From positions 1 to 7,704 of the forward strand of contig CAJZGQ010000056.1 in NCBI GenBank assembly GCA_916048115.1: DNA of 7,704 bases, read 5' to 3'. Positions 1-6,276 of the stretch are shown piece after piece (position 1 is the first letter of the stretch; the number at the start of each line of letters is the position of its first letter). Below the pieces are notes generated by a model, which was not told where the DNA came from, ran no database searches, and saw only the letters and a list, made by a program, of their open reading frames with translations. A program made the translations under genes and the position numbers. This DNA is from an uncultured Streptococcus sp. Its GTDB lineage: Bacteria > Bacillota > Bacilli > Lactobacillales > Streptococcaceae.

Positions 1-3000
1 TTTGACGCTGAATTTACTAAGCGTGAGAAAGCTATTACGGATGCCATCGAACTTGCCAAGGCTAAGGCGGAAGAAGTCAAGCAAGAAGTGTCTGACACTA
101 TCAATCAGCGTTTCAATAGCTTTCATGATGAACCTTTACGAGAATCAAGGCGCAAGGCTGAGGAAGCTTTGAGACAAGCTGGCGCAAGTAGCTCTCTTGC
201 TCAGGAAGCCAAGCGGATTGGGCTGGATTCTGTTGCTAGACTTGAAGCGTTTAAGTCGCAGACTAGGAGTGCTCAGACGGCTTTGTCGGGTGATTTGAAT
301 CTTCTAAAGCAGACAGTTACCAATGATATAAGCTCCAAGCAAAGGCAACTTAAAACTGACATTTCCAAACAAGTTCAAGCTCTCGGTCAGATAAAGAATG
401 ACTTGGCTGGAGTCAGAAGCTCTCAGGCAAGATATGAAGAGACGACTAAAGGCAGGCTAACTGCACTGACGAACAGAATGGAAGGGAAAGCTAACAAATC
501 AGAAGTCAGGCAAACAGCAGAGACTCTGACGAGTCAGATAGACCGTATACAAGAAGAGAGCTCTACTCGTATTTCAACAATGACCTCTCGTTTTAATCAG
601 CGCGCTGATGCGCTTGATGCTGGAGTGAGGCGTTTGACTGAAGGTCTCAGAACCAAAGCGGATATCAGCTCCCTCAACGTGACTGCTGAGAATATCCGGC
701 AATCTGTGAAGAGTCTTGAGACAGACACGCAGAACAAACTAAATCAGAAGTTGAGTCAGGCTGAATTTGAGGTGCAGGCTGGCTCTATCCGTCAGGAAAT
801 CCTGAACGCAACCAAGGACAAGGCAGATAAGACATTGATTAGGGCTGAAGCAGGGAAATTACGAGAAGAATTTTCAAATATGCAAGTTGGTGGTCGGAAC
901 TATTATCGTGATTCCGAGAAAATTCAACAGTCTCGTTTTGGTTTTGTGTTTGATAATCTAGATCCCTATCTTTCAAAGTCCGATATTGGGACAACTTGGA
1001 CTCTCTCGTTTGATTGTAAACTCGATGAAGTTGATGGTTCTTTTCCTTTCCATATGTCGCATGGTGGGGCGAATGGCTTTGGTATAGAGGGACGAAAAGA
1101 GTTCACTGCGACTAGGGAGTGGCAGCGATTTAGGCTTACAGGTCCGGTATTTTTTAAAGAGGATGCGCCCTCTGAATCCAAGCTACAGATGACCCTATTC
1201 AATTCAGATTTAGGATACGGAGGAACTATTTTCATTCGTAGGATTAAACTTGAAAAAGGTACCCTAGCGACAGACTGGAGTCCAGCGCTTGAAGACACCA
1301 ATGGTCTCATCACACAAGCTAAGGCTAGCTTTGAGCGAACAGCGCAGGAATTGCGAACGGATTTGTCGGCTGTTCAGGCCTATGTTGCTCAAGATGGTCA
1401 AAGACAGAAAAGCTTACAGCGCTATACTCGTGAGGAGAGCGCGAGACAAGCAAGAGCAGTTCGTGAGCAGATATCCAGAGATTATGTAGGGAAATCAAGC
1501 TATCAAGAAGACGTGGAGGGGATTCATCGGAGAATTGAAGGAGTTAAAACGAGTGCGAATAGAGAAATAACTAGCCAAATAGCTAGCTATCGTCAATCTG
1601 CCGACGGGACATTTAGGGATATTTCAAGCCAAATAACAACTTATAAGCAGGATATGACCAGGAACATTGCGAACCTATCCCATCAACTGGCAGGTAAGGT
1701 AGAGACTACTGACTTCCAGCGTGTTAAGGAAACCAGTGAACTTTACGAGCGGATTTTGGGCAATACTGAAAATGGAATTGCGGATAAGGTTGCTCGCATG
1801 GCTATGACCAATCAACTGTTTCAGGTTGAGGTTGGGAAATATAGTGTAAGCGGCCCTAACCTCATTAAGAATAGTGATTTTAAAAATGATACGAATAAAT
1901 GGGGCTCAACTCAAAATTTAGGAAGATTGGTTAAGCATAGCTTTTATCACAACGGGCAGAAAGACCTTATGCGTTTAAGCAATGCAACTAAAAACAAAAA
2001 CTTTTTGTCTAGTCACCGTTTTAATCTTGAACGAAATACTGACTATGTACTGAATTTTAGAGGATTTAACAACAGTGCTCTAGCAAGCTATGATGTTTAT
2101 ATTTTGGGACGAAGAGCAGGCGAGAGCGATGGATTCACAATCTTTAAGAAAGTTGTTAGCAGCAAGAAACTATCTACCTCTAGATGCGAAGATGTCTCAG
2201 TAACTTTTAATTCCGGAGAAATGGATAATGCTTACATTCGTTTTGAGAACAATGGCTCATCATCAGGAACAGCTGATTTGTATATTACAGAAGTTGACTT
2301 GTACAAAGGTTATAAACCTAGAACATGGCAACCACATCCAGAAGATGCAGTCGCAGATGCGAATAAGAAGCTTGAAGCAACGCAAACAAAAATGACTCAA
2401 CTAGCTGGCTCCTGGTTGGTTCAAAACATCAACAGTGCAGGTGATTTGATTTCGGGTATCAATCTAGGAGCCAATGGTCATAATCGTCTTTCTGGGAAAT
2501 TAACCCATATAACAGGCGAGACCCTGATTGACAGAGCAGTCATCAAGTCTGCCATGGTTGATAAGTTGAAGACAGCTAATTTTGAATCAGGTTCAGTAAC
2601 GACAGCTGTTTTAGCTGCCGAAGCGGTCACAGCTGATAAGGTAAAGTTTGATCATGCCTTTATTCGAAAACTTATTGCCAACGACGCCTTTATTGGAGAA
2701 CTAACTTCTAAACGTATCTTTGCGACTAAGATTGAATCAGTTGTGAATCGCTCGACTTTCTTAGAAGCTTATCAGGGTCAAATAGGAGGGTTTACAATTG
2801 GTCGTTTTGCTCAAGGAAGAGGTCGCTGGATTTCTGGTGTCAACCAATTCTCGGTCGGCATGGGAAACGGCGAAGGCGGAAGCTACAATGGCGAAAATAC
2901 CGCATTTTGGGCGAACTGGGGTTACAATTGGAACAGTCCTGGCCCCAATGCTTGGTATGTGACAACGTTAGGAAACATGCATTGCCGAAACGGAGCAAAT

Positions 3001-3498
3001 TTCCACGGTAGGGTTGACTTTTCGAATTCATCGAGAGCAAACTTCTATGGGAATACTACTTTTTCTCGTTCTCCTGTGTTTTTAAATGGTATCGAACTTG
3101 GAAGTAAAGACGTCTTTGGTGATGGTTGGAATCCCAAAGGCGGAAGGAATGCGGTTGTTTGGTGGAATCAGGTCGGTAGTGGTAGCGTGAAGTATTGGAT
3201 GGAACAAAAATCAGACAGACGCTTAAAAGAGAACATCACAGATACAGCTGTGAAAGCCTTGGACAAAATCAACAGATTAAGAATGGTTGCATTTGATTTC
3301 ATCGAAAGTAAGAAACATGAGGAGATTGGTCTAATAGCTCAAGAGGCTGAAACCATCGTTCCAAGAATTGTCTCACGAGATCCTGAGAATCCAGATGGCT
3401 ATCTACATATAGACTATACCGCTTTAGTTCCTTACTTAATTAAGGCAATCCAAGAATTAAATCAAAAAATAGAAAAAATGGAGAACAGACATGGATAA
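1..3498 (+). CDS. Large tail fibre / antireceptor with C-terminal S74 chaperone, 5'-partial
   Basis: The frame is open from base 1 (FDAEFTKREKA...), so the gene begins upstream; the GTG at 88 is an internal valine codon, not a start. The window holds 1165 codons. In this numbering, residues 1-295 are heptad-like coiled coil; 296-432 form a CBM/galactose-binding-like beta domain (GGRNYY entry, DWSP exit). Residues 433-600 are more helix with degenerate 18-residue repeats, and 617-780 are a second such domain (GPNLIKN entry, WQPHPED exit). About 800-925 is a shaft region typical of PblB/gp58-like streptococcal fibres, and 925-1070 is rich in Gly, Asn and aromatics, probably beta structure. Residues 1071-1165 match a Peptidase_S74 intramolecular chaperone: SDRRLKENI, then GLIAQE (1110-1115) and DYTALVPYLIKAIQEL. 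In this family the chaperone drives trimerisation and then cleaves itself off. The missing 5' part may carry the tail endopeptidase-like domain usual in such proteins; that is inference. It probably recognises the host surface. Confidence 0.9.
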   Translation, partial: FDAEFTKREKAITDAIELAKAKAEEVKQEVSDTINQRFNSFHDEPLRESRRKAEEALRQAGASSSLAQEAKRIGLDSVARLEAFKSQTRSAQTALSGDLNLLKQTVTNDISSKQRQLKTDISKQVQALGQIKNDLAGVRSSQARYEETTKGRLTALTNRMEGKANKSEVRQTAETLTSQIDRIQEESSTRISTMTSRFNQRADALDAGVRRLTEGLRTKADISSLNVTAENIRQSVKSLETDTQNKLNQKLSQAEFEVQAGSIRQEILNATKDKADKTLIRAEAGKLREEFSNMQVGGRNYYRDSEKIQQSRFGFVFDNLDPYLSKSDIGTTWTLSFDCKLDEVDGSFPFHMSHGGANGFGIEGRKEFTATREWQRFRLTGPVFFKEDAPSESKLQMTLFNSDLGYGGTIFIRRIKLEKGTLATDWSPALEDTNGLITQAKASFERTAQELRTDLSAVQAYVAQDGQRQKSLQRYTREESARQARAVREQISRDYVGKSSYQEDVEGIHRRIEGVKTSANREITSQIASYRQSADGTFRDISSQITTYKQDMTRNIANLSHQLAGKVETTDFQRVKETSELYERILGNTENGIADKVARMAMTNQLFQVEVGKYSVSGPNLIKNSDFKNDTNKWGSTQNLGRLVKHSFYHNGQKDLMRLSNATKNKNFLSSHRFNLERNTDYVLNFRGFNNSALASYDVYILGRRAGESDGFTIFKKVVSSKKLSTSRCEDVSVTFNSGEMDNAYIRFENNGSSSGTADLYITEVDLYKGYKPRTWQPHPEDAVADANKKLEATQTKMTQLAGSWLVQNINSAGDLISGINLGANGHNRLSGKLTHITGETLIDRAVIKSAMVDKLKTANFESGSVTTAVLAAEAVTADKVKFDHAFIRKLIANDAFIGELTSKRIFATKIESVVNRSTFLEAYQGQIGGFTIGRFAQGRGRWISGVNQFSVGMGNGEGGSYNGENTAFWANWGYNWNSPGPNAWYVTTLGNMHCRNGANFHGRVDFSNSSRANFYGNTTFSRSPVFLNGIELGSKDVFGDGWNPKGGRNAVVWWNQVGSGSVKYWMEQKSDRRLKENITDTAVKALDKINRLRMVAFDFIESKKHEEIGLIAQEAETIVPRIVSRDPENPDGYLHIDYTALVPYLIKAIQELNQKIEKMENRHG
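886..1296 (+). other. First CBM/galactose-binding-like domain in the fibre
   Basis: This stretch (codons 296-432) begins VGGRNYYRDSEK and ends TLATDWSPALED. It alternates beta strands such as WTLSFDCKL, WQRFRLTGPVF and LQMTLFNSD. A start of the G(G/P)xN type and a terminal W-S-P-x-x-E-D are typical of carbohydrate-binding beta-sandwich inserts in Gram-positive phage tail proteins. It interrupts the coiled coil, so it probably projects from the shaft. A sugar-binding role is inferred; no ligand residue is identified. Confidence 0.6.
1561..1668 (+). repeat. Two degenerate 18-residue tandem repeats in the fibre coiled coil
   Basis: Codons 521-538 (REITSQIASYRQSADGTF) and 539-556 (RDISSQITTYKQDMTRNI) align head to tail over 54 bases each. 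Seven of the first twelve residues are identical and the others there are mostly conservative (E/D, T/S, R/K). The DNA is diverged apart from the shared core agccaaata, so this is an old protein-level repeat. Similar S-Q-I-x-x-Y-(K/R)-Q repeats occur in PblB-like streptococcal fibres. Confidence 0.5.
1849..2340 (+). other. Second CBM/galactose-binding-like domain in the fibre
   Basis: Codons 617-780 run from SGPNLIKNSDFKND to KPRTWQPHPED. They include YVLNFRGFN, EDVSVTFNSGE and ADLYITEVDLYKG, the strand pattern of jelly-roll CBM_4_9-like modules. The architecture repeats that of the first domain (entry Asn-rich loop, exit W-x-P), but the two are clearly diverged in sequence. A role in glycan binding or shaft decoration is inferred. 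Confidence 0.6.
3211..3495 (+). other. Peptidase_S74 / intramolecular chaperone domain with predicted self-cleavage site
   Basis: The domain starts at SDRRLKENI. The serine (codon 1071) and the lysine five residues later (codon 1076) sit at the spacing of the Ser911/Lys916 pair of phage K1F endosialidase. The downstream GLIAQE and DYTALVPYLIKAIQEL segments also fit the family. Predicted cleavage just before Ser1071 would release a chaperone of about 95 residues and leave the mature fibre ending in WMEQK. The final residues (LNQKIEKMEN) look like a short trimeric coiled coil. Self-cleavage is inferred from the family. Confidence 0.85.
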
Positions 3499-3697
3499 TC
3501 ACACAATCGACAAGCTAGTCGCTGAGTCGCTCGTCGACCGTTTGGCTGATATCGAATTGAACTATGCGCATTTAAATGTACACCATAGGCTGGCTTTGGC
3601 TGAATTACAGGCCTTTAAGGCGGTGCTGGAATATGACCCAGCGCTTAAAGAACTTTTTGACGAAACACAAGCGAAAATGAAAGGAAATAAGGAATGA
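3491..3697 (+). CDS. Small phage protein, 68 aa, unknown function
   Basis: The start ATG overlaps the last 8 bases of the fibre gene and is preceded by GGAG (3480-3483) with a 7-base spacer, which supports this start. The product is a short, mostly helical soluble protein (DKLVAESLVDRLADIELNYAHL ... LAELQAFKAVLEYDPALKELFDETQAKMK) with no signal peptide or membrane segment. Small helical proteins in this position, between the tail fibre and a DUF1366-like gene, are common in streptococcal phages, and I do not know a function for them. The stop overlaps the next start by 4 bases (ATGA), so translation is probably coupled. Confidence 0.85.
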   Translation: MDNHTIDKLVAESLVDRLADIELNYAHLNVHHRLALAELQAFKAVLEYDPALKELFDETQAKMKGNKE

Positions 3698-4227
3698 ATT
3701 ACGAAGTAGCAATCAATCCCTACTTGAAAGGTGGGGAAAATGTAACAGTTGTCGCAATCAAGATGGAAAACAAGGGGCGCTATTCTTATGAGCAGTGCGA
3801 ATTGCCAGGTGACCATACACAGGATAGTGAGGACGCCCTTATCCAAGCGGTTTTGGAATTGGTTCGCACCGAACTTGACCCGACTAGTGCCATTGTCAAA
3901 AACCAAGAACAATTGGCTAAAACGACGGAAGCGCTGGAGAGAGCCAACCAGCTCATGGATGGCATGCAGAAGGTCAATCTCCAGAATGCTCAGGATATTG
4001 AGGATATCTTAGCGCGATTGGAAGAGCTGGAAGCTCAAGGAGAGTCTGACCAGGAGGAGACCGACGAGGACACCCCTCAGGTTACGGACACAGAAAACCA
4101 AGCTGAAGAAGCACAACCAACCCCAGCGGTAGAAGATAAGAAAGAAAGCGAGAAAGAAGATGACATTTCTGAAACGACAAACCAAGAGAGCCCTAGTGAA
4201 GACAATGGAGGTAGCAGCAATGAGTAA
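3694..4227 (+). CDS. DUF1366-like phage protein with acidic disordered tail
   Basis: This 177-aa protein starts at an ATGA overlap with the gene before it; AAGGA (3681-3685) lies 8 bases upstream. Residues 1-65 form a small domain (VTVVAIKMENKGRYSYEQCE, then DALIQAVLELVRTELDP) that resembles the DUF1366 family of Streptococcus phages. Residues 66-115 are a probable coiled coil (EQLAKTTEALERANQLMDGM, then DIEDILARLEELEAQ). Residues 116-177 are low complexity: 23 of 62 are Asp or Glu, only three are Lys, and no aromatic residue or cysteine is present, so the tail is probably disordered. Function is unknown; the place after the antireceptor suggests a tail- or baseplate-associated or assembly role. 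The family call is from memory of its pattern. Confidence 0.85.
   Translation: MNYEVAINPYLKGGENVTVVAIKMENKGRYSYEQCELPGDHTQDSEDALIQAVLELVRTELDPTSAIVKNQEQLAKTTEALERANQLMDGMQKVNLQNAQDIEDILARLEELEAQGESDQEETDEDTPQVTDTENQAEEAQPTPAVEDKKESEKEDDISETTNQESPSEDNGGSSNE
4207..4211 (+). promoter_or_regulatory. Ribosome binding site GGAGG deciding the start at 4220
   Basis: GGAGG lies inside the 3' end of the DUF1366-like gene, 8 bases before the ATG at 4220. It favours that ATG over the in-frame ATG at 4160, which is buried in the upstream gene and has no such site. Confidence 0.8.
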
Positions 4228-4372
4228 GATTACACTAGATCAAGCAAAAATCGACATGTACATCAACCTACTGGAACGTGGAGCAGTTGACTTTTCATGG
4301 GTACATAAACGCTGGAAAGACCGTGTGCGCAAGGAATTGAAGCGACGTGGTTTGAGCCATCTGGCAAACTAG
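4220..4372 (+). CDS. Small basic phage protein, 50 aa, unknown function
   Basis: The frame is open back to an ATG at 4160, but the GGAGG at 4207-4211 indicates ATG 4220 as the start, giving MSKITLDQAKIDMYINLLER... of 50 residues. It overlaps the upstream gene by 8 bases. The C-terminal half is strongly basic (HKRWKDRVRKELKRRG). The layout, a short helix with Y-x-x-L-L-x-x-G followed by a V-x-x-R/K-x-x-x-x-V segment, recalls the tiny XkdX/CD1375-type proteins that follow tail genes in Firmicutes phages. That resemblance is weak and I do not assign a family. Function is unknown. Confidence 0.8.
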   Translation: MSKITLDQAKIDMYINLLERGAVDFSWVHKRWKDRVRKELKRRGLSHLAN

Positions 4373-4373
4373 C

Positions 4374-4377
4374 GAGG
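4374..4377 (+). promoter_or_regulatory. Ribosome binding site GAGG deciding the start at 4383
   Basis: GAGG (within GAGGTG, 4374-4379) lies 5 bases before ATG 4383. The alternative in-frame GTG at 4377 is part of this site itself, so it is unlikely to be the start. Confidence 0.65.
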
Positions 4378-4382
4378 TGTTT

Positions 4383-4661
4383 ATGACAGAGATTGAGCAC
4401 TTATTGATTCGGTTTCTCTTTTCTCTGATTCCTGTGGTTGTCTTGTACTTTTCCATGAAGGACAGGGCAACCAAGCAGGAAAATCGCATGACAGCCATAG
4501 AAAAAGACATTGAGAACTTACGCGAATTTCGAATGTCGGCTAACAAAAGATTGGATAACCATGACGAACAAAATAAGGCTATTCTGGTGCTGGCTGAACA
4601 GGTCAAATCGCTAGGTGAAGATGTGAGAGAACTGAAAACCTTGATACAAAGTAAACAGTAA
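4383..4661 (+). CDS. Membrane-anchored coiled-coil phage protein, 92 aa
   Basis: The product starts MTEIEHLLIRFLFSLIPVVV. Residues about 6-23 form one transmembrane helix, followed by MKDRATKQENR and a long charged helix (about 26-90: MTAIEKDIENLREF, AEQVKSLGEDVRELKTLI) with heptad spacing. The basic residues after the helix suggest that the coiled coil lies in the cytoplasm. Similar proteins sit near the holin in many streptococcal phages and have no established role; XhlA-like lysis accessory proteins combine the same two elements, but with the membrane segment at the C-terminus. Here it is about 1.9 kb upstream of the holin, separated by four adsorption genes. A part in lysis is possible but unproven. 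Confidence 0.82.
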   Translation: MTEIEHLLIRFLFSLIPVVVLYFSMKDRATKQENRMTAIEKDIENLREFRMSANKRLDNHDEQNKAILVLAEQVKSLGEDVRELKTLIQSKQ

Positions 4662-4676
4662 AGAAAGAGGTGCAGA

Positions 4677-5153
4677 ATGGTCTGTAATCTCAATATGACC
4701 AATTTGCGGCAGATTGACGGTGGTCACCTGATTAAGCAAGGGGACTTGGCTTCCACCTTTGGTTTTGCCCTCTTAGACGAAGACTACCAAGTGATTTCCT
4801 CTCTGGAAGGGGAGCAGGCGCTGATCAGTCTGACCAAGGAGGGCTACCAGTGGAAGAAGCAGGTAACCGTTACCGGTCAAGGTGTGAGTTTTCATCTGGA
4901 CGCTATCTTGCCCATTGGGAGTTATCGCTTGGAAATCACGGCTGGAGGCTATGTTTTCCCCAGTGATAAATCTGTCCATATCAAGATAGTCGCCTCAGAT
5001 AAAGAATTGGTCACAGAGGAAGTCCATGCTTTAAAAGAGCTGGATATTGCAAAAGAAGTTGAGAAACAGCTTGCAGGTAGAACTGTAGGCGAGAGCCCAG
5101 TAGGTCAGGAATTGCCAGACCTGCTCTTTTATTACAATTTAGGAAAGGTGTAA
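4677..5153 (+). CDS. BppU-like baseplate upper protein, 158 aa
   Basis: GAGG (4667-4670) lies 6 bases before the ATG. Residues 1-107 are a beta-rich domain: IKQGDLASTFGFALLDEDY, an extended ALISLTKEGYQWKKQVTV strand region, then LPIGSYRLEITAGGYVFPSD and VHIKIVAS. The order, with an (I/L)KxGD start, a (F/L)xLxDxD strand, a late G-x-Y-x-x-E-I/F strand and a P-S/T-D turn, fits the BppU N-terminal (DUF2479) family, which in lactococcal and streptococcal phages attaches receptor-binding proteins to the baseplate. Residues 108-158 are a short helical linker (EVHALKELDIAKEVEKQL) and a hydrophobic end (LPDLLFYYNLGKV), much shorter than the stalk of full-length BppU. The two following genes probably supply the missing stalk and head; that is inference. 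Confidence 0.75.
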   Translation: MVCNLNMTNLRQIDGGHLIKQGDLASTFGFALLDEDYQVISSLEGEQALISLTKEGYQWKKQVTVTGQGVSFHLDAILPIGSYRLEITAGGYVFPSDKSVHIKIVASDKELVTEEVHALKELDIAKEVEKQLAGRTVGESPVGQELPDLLFYYNLGKV

Positions 5154-5159
5154 CACAAA

Positions 5160-5480
5160 ATGGATACTACAAAATTAACAGCATTTGCGCAGGCAGTGGG
5201 GGAAGATAACAAAAAGGTAAACGAAGAGCTGAAAACGAAAGTCAGCACGTCTGACATGAACCAAGCAATCGCCCAAGCTAAATCTGAAGTTAAGGCTGAA
5301 ATCTTGGGTGAAGGTACCCCTGAGAATTTGGACACACTGAAAGAAATCGCGGAAAAAATCACAAGTATGGGACAAGATGAAAATAGCGCACTTCTTGGCA
5401 AAGTAACTGAAGTCAGCGGACGTGTAGACCAGATTGCCAACCTTGACTTGGTCGCAACCTATAACGCAGCGAAAGCGTGA
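5160..5480 (+). CDS. Small tail-fibre/baseplate-associated protein, 106 aa
   Basis: The ATG follows the BppU-like gene by 6 bases, with AAAGGTG at 5144-5150 upstream. The protein is almost wholly helical. It opens MDTTKLTAFAQAVGEDNKKV and contains ILGEGTPENLDTLKEIAEKI (about 46-65), a motif seen widely in phage tail fibres as G-x-x-P-E-x-L-D-T-L-K-E-(I/L)-A. It ends with VSGRVDQIANLDLVATYNAAKA, a common end of short streptococcal phage structural proteins. It has no beta-rich receptor domain, so it probably serves as a stalk or connector in the baseplate/receptor-binding assembly. Its N-terminus resembles that of the next protein. The stop overlaps a GTG start of the next gene (GTGA). Confidence 0.78.
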   Translation: MDTTKLTAFAQAVGEDNKKVNEELKTKVSTSDMNQAIAQAKSEVKAEILGEGTPENLDTLKEIAEKITSMGQDENSALLGKVTEVSGRVDQIANLDLVATYNAAKA

Positions 5481-6268
5481 GTGCTATGAGTAACCTTGAA
5501 AATCTAGCAAGAGCAATCGGTGAGGATGTCAAGGCTATCAAAGAAGACTCAGAGCTAAAGGATAGGGAGGTTAAGAAAAGACTGGACACCCTTGAGAGTA
5601 GACCGAAAGTCCATCCAGAAACCCTCGTTACAAAAGCGGAGCTGGAAGAGAAAGGCTACTTGACCTCCCACCAAGACTTGTCTACTTATGCCCAAAAATG
5701 GGAGTTGTACAATGATATCCCCATCAAGGCTAGGATTTCCGCCTTAGAAAATCGTCCATCATTCGATACGCTGACACCGACTCAACGGGATAGCTTAAAA
5801 GGGGATAATGGGCATAGTTTGAATGCCAGCGTTCGTATTGAGGGTTCTTATAAGAATGGCTCTACTAGCCGATTGAATTTGTTTGCGGATGTATTCTACG
5901 ATGGCGAAGCAGTCACGAGCGGCTATACTCTTGATTATTACTATCGTGGTTTTGGCTATACAAACTGGCGTTCTTTGAGAAATCAGACCCCTGATTCAGC
6001 AGGAAAATTTGGCACATGGAGTGCTTCTCAGCGTTCTGGTGGTTGGTTTGAAGTTCGCATTGAAGTGAATTACAGAGGATTGAGAGCCTCTGCTTTTACC
6101 CATTTGGATAATGTCAACGATGGTGAACAAGGGCGAAGTGGAGTTCCAGGTCAGAACATTGTCAATCAGAACGGTTCGCAGGCACTCAACTATTGGGCCG
6201 GTACGCAAGAGCAGTACGATGCTATTACTACCAAAGACCCTCACACGATTTACGATATTTTTAAGTAG
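5477..6268 (+). CDS. Probable receptor-binding / tail fibre protein, 263 aa
   Basis: Two starts are possible: GTG 5477, overlapping the previous stop by 4 bases, or ATG 5486 (260 aa, MSNLENLARAIGED). Neither has a good Shine-Dalgarno site, so translation is probably coupled to the upstream gene. Residues 1-55 are helical with an N-terminus like that of the previous protein. About 56-108 carry VTKAELEEKGYLTSHQDLS and LTPTQRDSLKG, both frequent in Gram-positive phage fibre stalks. GDNGHS (109-114) and GEQGRSGVPGQN (216-227) are short Gly-X-Y runs on each side of a beta-rich domain of about 100 residues (ASVRIEGSYK, LNLFADVFYDGEAV, WFEVRIEVNYRG). The end (YWAGTQEQYDAITTKDPHTI) is the W-x-G-T-x-x-x-Y-D-A-I...K-x-P-x-T-(I/L)-Y motif typical of phage receptor-binding C-termini. 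It probably forms the distal tip of the BppU-type module; the ligand is unknown. Confidence 0.8.
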   Translation: MSAMSNLENLARAIGEDVKAIKEDSELKDREVKKRLDTLESRPKVHPETLVTKAELEEKGYLTSHQDLSTYAQKWELYNDIPIKARISALENRPSFDTLTPTQRDSLKGDNGHSLNASVRIEGSYKNGSTSRLNLFADVFYDGEAVTSGYTLDYYYRGFGYTNWRSLRNQTPDSAGKFGTWSASQRSGGWFEVRIEVNYRGLRASAFTHLDNVNDGEQGRSGVPGQNIVNQNGSQALNYWAGTQEQYDAITTKDPHTIYDIFK

Positions 6269-6276
6269 GTGAAGCT

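Noticed and set aside
88..90. GTG codon as the start of the fibre gene
   Set aside because: The same frame is open back to base 1 with coiled-coil sequence continuous across it and no ribosome binding site, so this is an internal valine in a gene that begins upstream.
966..1313. 115-codon open frame on the minus strand inside the fibre gene
   Set aside because: It is fully inside a domain of the fibre that has a recognisable fold pattern in the sense frame; no independent signals were seen.
3460..3500. A-rich runs at the end of the fibre gene as a programmed frameshift
   Set aside because: The next gene has its own GGAG site and ATG, and the S74 domain is complete without any frameshift.
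3562..3912. 116-codon open frame on the minus strand
   Set aside because: It lies opposite the 68-aa and DUF1366-like genes, both of which have good starts and family-like features; composition is that of a shadow frame.
3749..4012. 87-codon plus-strand frame inside the DUF1366-like gene
   Set aside because: It is rich in Arg, Ser and Trp from frame-shifted coding sequence and has no ribosome binding site; it is a shadow of the real gene.
4295..4702. 135-codon open frame on the minus strand with a hydrophobic start
   Set aside because: It crosses two ends and two starts of well-supported plus-strand genes, has no ribosome binding site that I can see, and looks like the complement of coiled-coil coding sequence.
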